Origin: Hemicentrotus pulcherrimus
Taxonomy: Eukaryota > Echinodermata > Echinoidea > Camarodonta > Strongylocentrotidae
Assembly: GCA_003118195.1 (NCBI GenBank)
Contig: BEXV01002027.1
Coordinates: 59,135-69,736, forward strand
Length of the DNA: 10,602 bases
Reading direction: 5' to 3'
The notes under the pieces were generated by a model that was not told the origin of the DNA, did no database searches, and saw nothing but the letters and a program-made list of their open reading frames with translations. Shown here in pieces: positions 7,776 to 10,602 of this stretch. Position numbers and translations under genes: made by a program. The first letter of the stretch is position 1, and each line of letters starts with the position of its first letter.

Positions 7776-9563
7776 AGTTACATTCAAATAGAAGAGAGAA
7801 TTTTGCCAGAGAACTCCATCCATGAAATGACTTGTGATAATCGTGTAAAATCTTCATCTGATAGATTTTCTTCCTTAGACTGATATATTTGATTTAGATT
7901 ATCCTCTCTTGCCAATCCCGATTGTGCACATATAATAAAGTTTTCGAACAACAACAGTAATAAAAACAATAACACTTGAATTGTAAGTATGGTAAATGGT
8001 CCGTGCACCCCGAAAGAATACAACTGACTGTAATTCTGGTGTTCGATGGAGAATCATGGAACTATGAAAAGTACCCTGCATTATATGTGTGCCAGGCTCT
8101 TTGGCTCATTACAGGTTTCTTTCTTTTTCACAAATAATATGTATGTACAGCGAAACCTCTACATGAGACCGCCCAGGGCAGACCAAAAAAGTGGTATTCA
8201 TGAACAGATGGTCTTTATGTACAGATTTGTTTAATGTAAGTTTTAATGGGAAACACTATTGAAAATGCGTACTTAATAGACAGGCGGTCTTTTTATACAG
8301 GTGGTTGCCATAGCTGGTTTGACTGTGTATTTGACATAATGTCATTACATTTTATTATTTATATCACTTCAACAGAGCACAGGGACTGGTTCCTGCAACA
8401 TTGCAGACATCCTTGAACTCCAGAATCGAAGACTGATGGAGAAATATAGGGAAGACTCTTTCAGTCTTCAGCCTGCACCTGAGGAAGATATAACCCCCAT
8501 CTATGGTCCTGCAGAGGACACGCAGCATCTGGTGAGTTAATGATTATCATCCATATTACTCCAACACTTATTGCTCACAAGCTTCCTGTAAAACAGAGAA
8601 TCAAATACAAAATTAATTCATTAACATGGAAGGCAATGCATGGATATGCCTGTGTACATTTCAGACTTGTTGACTATTCATAACCCTGAAATTAATTTGC
8701 AATCTGCAGGTAAGTACCTGCTTGAGAGTCCTCAAATACGTTTTCTTCTAGGTGATCGATCATTTACTGCCTGTGCATCGAGATTGTGTAATGGTCTTCC
8801 CCAAATCCTTCACTCTTGTCACCAGTTATCCACTTTCAGAACTCAACTAAAGACATACATTATTTCAGATTGCTTGCAATAATTAGTCACTGCTTTTTTG
8901 TCTTTCCCAGTTAGAATCTTGAACAGACATTTTTGGTAGTTTTTTTCAGTCTCATCAGCGCCATTGATTAGGCAACTAGATATTGGTGCTTTATAAATTC
9001 CTGGATTGGATCCTGTGCATGGTATTGCTGATTTGCCTCTCAGGGATTAAGAGAAATCAGTCTTGCATCAAGTGTTGGTTGATATCCCACCGCTGCCACC
9101 TCAACAAAAATTGAAATCATTTTCATCCATACATCATTCATTCATTCATTCATTCATTCATTCATTCATTCATTCATTCATTCATTCATCATTCATTCAT
9201 TCATTCATTTATTCATTGGTACATCATTCATTCATTCATTCATTCAGTCATCATTCATTCATCATTCATTCATCATTCATTCATTCATTCATTCATTCAT
9301 TCATTTATTTATTCATTAATTTATTCATTCATCCATTCATTGGTCATTCATTTATTAGTTAGGAAAAACCCTTTCTTCACAGGACTTTTTGTATTTTCTG
9401 AAATTTTTTTTGATTGCCATTAAATTTTGCTCTCTTTTTGTTGATTCAGGGCTGCACCAAGGCCAAATGTGTAGCATTGACCTGTTTCATCAACCCACTT
9501 CAAGTCGGTCATATCCTGCAAGTCAAAATAGAGGCCATTCAGTGGCAAGACACCCTGATCACG
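168..9563 (+). CDS. integrin alpha subunit, internal part (10 exons: thigh end, genu, calf-1, calf-2)
   Basis: Join of 168-328, 1984-2151, 2939-3018, 3846-3990, 4704-4844, 5684-5856, 6342-6510, 7590-7706, 8376-8531 and 9450-9563. Integrin alpha subunits pair with a beta subunit as type I membrane receptors for matrix or cell-surface ligands; this part forms the extracellular leg. The reading frame stays open across all nine junctions, giving about 474 residues. Family landmarks appear in order: thigh strands, a genu disulfide loop (DCGADAIC, same C-x5-C spacing as alpha-V), the calf-1 CNLGNPM block, the calf-1/calf-2 join (VVEADVGIFG) and the calf-2 C-x4-C-x4-C cluster (GCTKAKCVALTC). Four N-glycosylation sequons are visible (NGT, NYT, NSS, NDS). 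Blocks such as LAPV before the genu and LPDN...TTPESVYYS at the calf join look closest to the alpha-4/alpha-9 group, an inference from remembered family sequences. Start codon, beta-propeller, membrane span and tail are outside the window. Confidence 0.93.
329..1267. other. intron 1, 5' part: nothing recognised
   Basis: A+T-rich non-coding sequence after the exon 1 donor. No recognisable protein similarity, clear tandem repeat or strong inverted repeat was seen. Short open frames here lack any family signal. A small TCTC-rich patch occurs near 1180-1195. Confidence 0.6.
1268..1640 (+). mobile_element. non-LTR retrotransposon 3' fragment (CR1/L2-like reverse transcriptase C-terminus), decayed
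   Basis: A broken frame reads KLLELHWLPLHQCVLFK and FAFKILNHLAPS, then in the next frame QRFAVAASKTWNDIHLP, then FKRSLKTYLFPC. This is the usual C-terminal tail of reverse transcriptases in CR1/L2/Rex-type elements (LHWLPV..R..FK, L.Y.LNGLAP, R.FSVAAP..WN.LP, FK..LKT.LF). At least two in-frame stops and two frame changes show it is dead. It is 5'-truncated, as is typical, and lies in the same orientation as the host gene. Confidence 0.82.
1681..1926. mobile_element. fold-back / MITE-like element with terminal and internal inverted repeats
   Basis: Ends at 1681-1703 and 1900-1922 are inverted copies with two mismatches in 23 bases (core ACACCCTTYCACGGT). The word ATATGAAT occurs at both ends (1681-1688 and 1919-1926) and may be an 8-bp target duplication. 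Inside, 1729-1756 and 1762-1789 are inverted copies with two mismatches in 28 bases around a 5-base spacer. A third diverged copy of the same word lies at 1868-1894. No coding capacity, so it would be non-autonomous. Its right end is about 58 bases upstream of exon 2. Confidence 0.75.
1984..2151 (+). CDS. integrin alpha exon 2: end of thigh domain, contains an RGD tripeptide
   Basis: 56 codons, phase 0 to 0, beginning DTATDFLSPMPVDL and ending AAITKNED. LSPMPVDLTYILMNY corresponds to the alpha-V LTPITIFMEYRL strand, and LAPVMKSYQ to the segment just before the genu. The acceptor TAG at 1981-1983 is the only one that keeps frame with exon 1. AGs at 1989-1990 and 1995-1996 would shift the frame. 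The donor is GAT|gtaaga. The loop after the strand reads EPPPRGDIPYRFPGG, a proline-rich insert carrying Arg-Gly-Asp. A cysteine (SYQC) has no obvious partner in the family pattern. Confidence 0.88.
2160..2770 (+). repeat. long pyrimidine-rich low-complexity tract (CT/TTTC/TGTC)
   Basis: About 600 bases, overwhelmingly C and T, starting just past the exon 2 donor. The densest part (about 2568-2748) is a degenerate tandem array of tctctctttctctg-type units. The tract is why three long Ser/Leu/Phe-rich open frames overlap here; none is a gene. In the pre-mRNA it gives a long C/U-rich stretch. Confidence 0.9.
2939..3018 (+). CDS. integrin alpha exon 3: genu loop and first calf-1 strand
   Basis: 26 codons plus two bases, phase 0 to 2. 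It reads VNFVRDCGADAIC followed by ETDIRLIGHIEVEG. The two cysteines five residues apart match the genu disulfide loop of integrin alpha chains (DCGEDNVC in alpha-V), the hinge where the receptor bends. FVRDC...C..DI.L.G also fits the alpha-4/alpha-9 pattern. The acceptor is gtatag| at 2937-2938 and the donor is GG|gtaaga. The split glycine codon (GG|G) is completed by the next exon. Confidence 0.9.
3019..3512. other. intron 3, 5' half: nothing firmly recognised
   Basis: A+T-rich intron sequence after exon 3. Short antisense frames show no family signal. The part next to 3513 may be the 3' untranslated end of the antisense retrotransposon fragment beside it, but no diagnostic tail was seen. 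Confidence 0.5.
3513..3790 (-). mobile_element. non-LTR retrotransposon C-terminal fragment (antisense)
   Basis: The minus strand is open for about 90 codons and ends with TAA at 3513-3515. It contains LRYFGHINRINPKRYP, then GKRPRGRPATRWTDCIK, then DRKVWQAIV. This is the conserved tail of many non-LTR reverse transcriptases: a FGH(V/I).RM..(D/E)R.P block, a G.R.RGRP..RW.D block and a final D R..W..L/IV. It has no in-frame stop, so it is younger than the CR1/L2-like pieces, but it is truncated at its 5' side near 3790. The clade cannot be fixed from the tail alone. Confidence 0.8.
3846..3990 (+). CDS. integrin alpha exon 4: calf-1
   Basis: One base completing a glycine, then 48 codons, ending phase 0. 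It contains LYIQARVENVGEEAHQAFLT, the calf-1 strand pair that reads LTLIVKAQNQGEGAYEAEL in alpha-V, followed by INHPQDMRYEGLEINE. The acceptor is accacag| and the donor GAG|gtacat. The N-x-G-E-x-A-x-x-A core of this beta-sandwich is intact. Confidence 0.92.
4164..4428. mobile_element. MITE-like element with GGGGTCACTC-type inverted ends
   Basis: The left end (about 4164-4182, gtccaggggggtcactccc) and right end (about 4411-4428, agagtgaccacccgggc) are inverted copies sharing a GGTCACTC core and a run of G/C. The interior has paired A/G-rich words (cctttaaaaggggtg near 4235, ctttaaaaaagggtc near 4315). It has no coding capacity. I recognise this general style of element from marine invertebrate genomes but cannot name the family. 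No convincing target duplication was seen. Confidence 0.6.
4704..4844 (+). CDS. integrin alpha exon 5: calf-1 with two extra cysteines
   Basis: 47 codons, phase 0 to 0. It starts VSC and ends CNLGNPMRSFTA. CNLGNPM is a strong family signature (CDLGNPM in alpha-V). Between the two expected cysteines there is an expanded loop with two more (DLIQC and LVTC), giving four in all. The acceptor follows a long T/C tract (ttcttttcttccag|) and the donor is GCA|gtaagc. An inverted-repeat element starts about 24 bases past the donor. Confidence 0.93.
4868..5184. mobile_element. MITE-like element with ~42-bp inverted ends and internal subrepeats
   Basis: Left arm 4869-4914 and right arm 5137-5183 are inverted copies with about five mismatches and a 2-base gap, sharing TCATCAGC, GAGATT, CCAAATAT and CCCGCTATTT. 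The interior repeats a TATC-C-GCTA-TTTG-type word several times (near 4898, 4933, 5012, 5030, 5050). It has no coding capacity. The left arm begins about 24 bases after the exon 5 donor. Confidence 0.75.
5215..5354 (-). repeat. interspersed repeat fragment with AAGGGGAAGTCCACC end
   Basis: Read on the minus strand it starts with a ttaaaggggaagtccaccc word at about 5333-5351. It continues with an A-rich stretch containing gtgaaagtttgaac and aataagaaagtta. I associate this combination with abundant interspersed repeats of sea urchins and other echinoderms. The assignment is from memory and the far boundary is uncertain. A short open frame inside it is not a gene. Confidence 0.5.
5355..5683. other. 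rest of intron 5: nothing recognised
   Basis: A+T-rich intron sequence up to the exon 6 acceptor. No similarity or clear repeat structure was seen beyond a few T-rich runs and a short ttgattgattcc word near 5559. Confidence 0.55.
5684..5856 (+). CDS. integrin alpha exon 6: end of calf-1, start of calf-2
   Basis: 57 codons plus two bases, phase 0 to 2. It opens NTLRLRFDIGGL, matching the strand after LGNPM in other alpha subunits (AGLRFSV in alpha-V). It ends LPDNSMIVEYNLVVEADVGIFG, which parallels the join into calf-2 (VDLAVLAAVEIRG in alpha-V; the LHDNTLVL...TSITG block in alpha-9). The acceptor is ctccatcag| and the donor GG|gtaaat. An open frame on the opposite strand here is a shadow. 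Confidence 0.92.
5857..6341. other. intron 6: short ATC repeat, otherwise nothing recognised
   Basis: A+T-rich intron. The only repeat seen is a short (ATC)n run at about 6154-6182. A minus-strand open frame enters from exon 6 and is a shadow of that exon. Confidence 0.55.
6342..6510 (+). CDS. integrin alpha exon 7: calf-2, first strands
   Basis: One base completing a split glycine, then 56 codons, ending phase 0. It starts GSTTPESVYYSSNSS and ends IGTPFTLSYQ. The opening is the usual G-x-x-x-P segment of calf-2, and GTPFTLSYQ is the strand corresponding to VGPVVQHIYEL in alpha-V. Sequons NSS and NDS are present. The middle (NYADAASAQQSLEAAVNMAF) is not recognisable in vertebrate members and looks like a lineage-specific loop. 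The acceptor is tttacag| and the donor CAG|gtaagt, a perfect consensus. Confidence 0.92.
6665..6834 (-). mobile_element. tRNA-derived SINE, copy A
   Basis: On the minus strand the head carries both RNA polymerase III internal promoter boxes: box A TAGCTCAGTTGG (6813-6824) and box B GGTTCGAAACC (6771-6781). The order is tRNA-like head, then a central block (6733-6762), then a body with a small hairpin (aggacc...ggtcct, about 6690-6711). The acceptor, anticodon and T stems are broken, so it is not a working tRNA gene. The body word gaggacctaaagccg recurs in diverged form in copy B at 9640-9800. Confidence 0.85.
6771..6824 (-). promoter_or_regulatory. Pol III internal promoter (box B 6771-6781, box A 6813-6824)
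   Basis: Both boxes agree with the tRNA-type consensus (TRGYNNAGYNGG and GGTTCGANTCC, one difference in box B). Spacing is about 31 bases, normal for a tRNA-derived SINE. Seen directly; activity is not known. Confidence 0.75.
6908..7031. mobile_element. short inverted-repeat element (about 125 bp)
   Basis: Left arm 6908-6946 and right arm 7001-7031 are inverted copies: TTTACSAAACCGTCRTAAGTACA then GTTCACC, with the left arm carrying an extra ~8 bases (tagtacat region) before GTTCACC. The interior is 54 bases with no coding capacity. It is either a tiny MITE or a relic hairpin; no target duplication was found. Confidence 0.6.
7034..7400. other. intron 7, middle: nothing recognised
   Basis: A+T-rich sequence with no convincing similarity or repeat apart from a short reiterated gagatgcaga/gcagagatgcag word near 7091-7123. 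Confidence 0.5.
7401..7545. repeat. degenerate tetranucleotide repeat (AATC to GACC)
   Basis: Runs of AATC (aatcaatcaatcaatt) pass into GACC/AACC units (gaccgaccaaccgaccaacc) and back to CAAT/ATCA units. This is a mixed 4-base microsatellite with many substitutions, 45 bases upstream of exon 8. Confidence 0.85.
7590..7706 (+). CDS. integrin alpha exon 8: calf-2
   Basis: 39 codons, phase 0 to 0: ITNDGAGLLPFQSILTINIP followed by WRMINGDWLVFIKSISVTD. It matches the alpha-subunit pattern N-x-G-P-S...P followed by a line of hydrophobic strand residues and IPW (LQWPYKYNNNTLLYIL in alpha-V). The acceptor sits behind a strong T/C tract (cattttctttcag|) and the donor is GAC|gtacgt. A GA-rich simple repeat begins about 20 bases past the donor. 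Confidence 0.93.
7726..7777 (+). repeat. GA microsatellite, (AG)15 core
   Basis: A pure (AG)15 run at 7741-7770, flanked by gagaaagagagaggg on the left and aaagaag on the right. It starts about 20 bases after the exon 8 donor. In the transcript it would be purine-rich and complementary to the CT-rich tract of intron 2. Confidence 0.95.
8148..8310. repeat. interspersed repeat with CAGCGAAACCT start and GGTCTTTAT-ACAG units
   Basis: It begins cagcgaaacctctac, then has gaccgcccagggcagacc, then repeated ggtcttt-at-tacag words near 8209-8225 and 8286-8302. I recognise this layout as a dispersed repeat seen widely in marine invertebrates, but I cannot name the family. It is diverged and possibly partial. 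Confidence 0.5.
8376..8531 (+). CDS. integrin alpha exon 9: calf-2 variable acidic loop
   Basis: 52 codons, phase 0 to 0. It begins STGTGSCNIADILELQNRR and ends YGPAEDTQHL. The single cysteine (GSC) corresponds to the one after the IPW strand in other alpha chains (GPMNC in alpha-V). The rest is a hydrophilic, acidic, poorly conserved loop, as is usual here. In many alpha subunits this loop is cut by a furin-type protease. A dibasic NRR is present, but no full R-x-K/R-R site, so cleavage cannot be claimed. The acceptor is cttcaacag| and the donor CTG|gtgagt. Confidence 0.88.
8572..9010 (+). mobile_element. non-LTR retrotransposon 3' fragment (CR1/L2-like), decayed
   Basis: One frame reads HKLPVKQRIKYKINSLTWKA. 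After a frameshift the next reads VYISDLLTIHNPE, then LGDRSFTACASRLCNGLPQ, then FRTQLKTYII, ending in a stop near 8881. This is the same C-terminal module as at 1268-1640 (LPV.QRI.FK, YL.DLL, R.F...A..LWN.LP, FK..LKT). After the stop, about 8955-9010 resembles a CR1/L2 3' end (agcgcc...ggtgctttataaattc) followed by a tggattggat word. It is 5'-truncated and in the same orientation as the host gene. Confidence 0.82.
9136..9360 (+). repeat. ATTC tetranucleotide microsatellite
   Basis: About 220 bases of (ATTC)n with interruptions (catcattc, ttatttatt, ggtacatc). Translation gives the His/Ser/Phe/Ile repeats of a spurious open frame. It lies about 90 bases upstream of the exon 10 acceptor. Confidence 0.97.
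9450..9563 (+). CDS. integrin alpha exon 10: calf-2 cysteine cluster
   Basis: 38 codons, phase 0 to 0: GCTKAKCVALTCFINPLQVG, then HILQVKIEAIQWQDTLIT. The C-x4-C-x4-C spacing is identical to that in alpha-V (CGVAQCLKIVC), and the following K-x-x-x-W-x-x-T strand matches VKSLLWTET. The acceptor is tttgttgattcag| and the donor ACG|gtaaga. The exon that completes calf-2 and the membrane span would follow beyond the window. Confidence 0.94.
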
Positions 9564-9639
9564 GTAAGAACATCTTCGGTTAGTTTATGTTTTTGATGTT
9601 GTTGTATTTCAACGATAATTTCTATGAAAGCGTGTAGGC

Positions 9640-9800
9640 TTGGAAGTAAGCAACAAGGGACAGACGGCTTCAAGTCCTCTCCGAGGGACTCCGTGATAAG
9701 AATTAATGTCTTACGAAAGGGCACTAGCGCATTAATTTTTTCTCCAATTCGGGACCTCCTGGTTACGAGACCACAACTACTGCTGAGCCATTGTGCGTCA
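9640..9800 (-). mobile_element. tRNA-derived SINE, copy B (diverged relative of copy A)
   Basis: It shows the same order and orientation as the 6665-6834 copy. A decayed box A (tggctcagca, 9781-9790) and decayed box B region (9745-9757) are followed by the central block at 9701-9730, nearly identical to 6733-6762. The body then has gaggacttgaagccg. An inserted T/A-rich stretch (about 9730-9745) separates the head from the central block. Confidence 0.78.
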
Positions 9801-9810
9801 TTCATTGTTT

Positions 9811-10144
9811 ACAGTGTTGTATTTAAAATGTTGTATTTGAATAGAAATCACGTATGCCCTTTTGAAAATTAGAAGGTGCTATTTGTCACTCAAACTTCCA
9901 TGTTGTAAAATCGTTCCAAGGTGTAGGGTACATAGCAACACAGCATCTAGAAAATAATCACTAAAGGAAATGTTTCTCAGTGTATAATCAAATAATTTTT
10001 AGACATTTAAATTGCATGCTGTTAAATCAGCTGAAATTGTAAGAAACAGCAAGAGAGTTTAGAAAAGAAGAATTGAGGGGCACTTTTTGGTTATGTAAAT
10101 GAAATTACCAAAAAACATTAATATAATTTTTAATGAAGTACTAC
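9811..10144. other. intron 10, middle: nothing recognised
   Basis: A+T-rich sequence between two SINEs. No coding similarity, tandem repeat or strong inverted repeat was noticed. Confidence 0.5.
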
Positions 10145-10475
10145 TCCTACTAATAAAAGTGGGTTCTTAAAAAGCAGTTATGACAGACCTGACACTCCAG
10201 GCACTCCACAATTATTACCCTGGCTTAGCATGGCTGCCATTAAGGAGCTCTAGCATTTCAAGGAATTAATTAATGCCAAGTACACATTTATGCCATGAGT
10301 GTGGCAAATACAGATTAATGTCTAGCCAAAAAAACATTAGTGCTGTAGTTAAACCTTTTTGTAATTGAAAACGTATTTGAATAAATTAAAACAAACAAAA
10401 TGAAGAAGACTTGAACCACAAACCATGTGATCTACTGCCCAGTGACATCACTAGACCACAACACTTCAACCTGAT
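10145..10475 (-). mobile_element. tRNA-derived SINE of a second family, copy C (head split by an A-rich insertion)
   Basis: The minus strand begins with a tRNA-like head (tgtggtctagtga box A-like; gtggttcaag box B-like, about 10410-10465). It is followed by an A/T-rich stretch of about 60 bases that looks inserted. Then comes the central block (10313-10343) and a long body with aattattaccctggc and agcatggctgccat on the + strand. The body is repeated in the same orientation at 10512-10602. The + strand start (taataaaagtgggttc) is the 3' end of the SINE with its TTA-type tail. Confidence 0.75.
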
Positions 10476-10486
10476 AAGAAAAATTA

Positions 10487-10602
10487 TTTACTAATAATAA
10501 TAATAAATAATAATAGTGGGTTCTTGTATAGCGCTCATGTCAGTCAGATTTGACCCTCCTGGCGCTCCCGATTATTACCCTGGCTTTAGCACGGCTGCCA
10601 TA
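10487..10602 (-). mobile_element. tRNA-derived SINE of the second family, copy D (cut by window edge)
   Basis: It shares gtgggttctt, then cactcc/gcgctcc, attattaccctggc and gc-tggctgcca words with copy C, in the same orientation. A TAA microsatellite at 10487-10514 is its 3' tail. Copy D has kept the G+C-rich words (gcgctcatgtcag, cctcctggcgctccc) that copy C has lost, so it is the younger copy. The tRNA-like head would lie past the window. Confidence 0.8.

Noticed and set aside
7560..7883. 107-codon open frame through exon 8 and beyond
   Set aside because: Only the 7590-7706 part is coding, and in a frame with flanking splice sites. The Arg-Glu run after it is the GA microsatellite in the intron.
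9136..9360. CRISPR-like array
   Set aside because: The repeats are a simple 4-base microsatellite with no spacers of regular length, in a eukaryotic intron.
9063..9362. 99-codon open frame with repeated His-Ser-Phe-Ile units
   Set aside because: It is a direct translation of the ATTC microsatellite.
1..10602. A new multi-gene system such as a defence island or biosynthetic cluster
   Set aside because: Only one host gene is supported, and it is split by introns. All other protein-like signals are retrotransposon remnants.

Overview
The window is eukaryotic nuclear DNA from an animal. It holds an internal piece of one intron-rich gene on the + strand: an integrin alpha subunit. I found ten coding exons by matching conceptual translations to integrin alpha architecture and then checking splice sites and phase. 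The exons are 168-328, 1984-2151, 2939-3018, 3846-3990, 4704-4844, 5684-5856, 6342-6510, 7590-7706, 8376-8531 and 9450-9563. Every junction has GT and AG, phases agree from first exon to last, and the chain reads about 474 residues without a stop. It covers the end of the thigh domain, the genu, calf-1 and most of calf-2. The beta-propeller and start codon must lie upstream, and the membrane span and cytoplasmic tail downstream. Several blocks resemble the vertebrate alpha-4/alpha-9 group more than the alpha-V/alpha-5 group, but that placement is from memory of the families and is tentative.

The introns (about 0.5-1.7 kb, A+T-rich) are filled with repeats. They hold decayed 3' ends of non-LTR retrotransposons (1268-1640 and 8572-9010 on +, 3513-3790 on -), tRNA-derived SINEs on the minus strand (6665-6834, 9640-9800, 10145-10475, 10487-10602) and short inverted-repeat elements (1681-1926, 4164-4428, 4868-5184, 6908-7031). 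They also hold simple or low-complexity tracts: a minisatellite at 1-110, pyrimidine-rich 2160-2770, GACC/AATC 7401-7545, GA 7726-7777 and ATTC 9136-9360. Several repeat types resemble those I associate with echinoderms, especially sea urchins. A marine invertebrate deuterostome is the most likely source, but the species cannot be fixed from this window.

There is no prokaryotic content, operon, CRISPR array or defence system. The points most worth a second look are listed here. (1) The integrin alpha is divergent, with an RGD tripeptide in its own thigh domain and two extra cysteines in calf-1. (2) Complementary CT-rich and GA-rich intronic tracts bracket exons 3-8, which total exactly 275 codons. 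(3) Exons 1 and 2 have competing splice sites. (4) Two different SINE families share a central block next to the tRNA-like head. (5) Several fold-back elements sit within tens of bases of splice sites.
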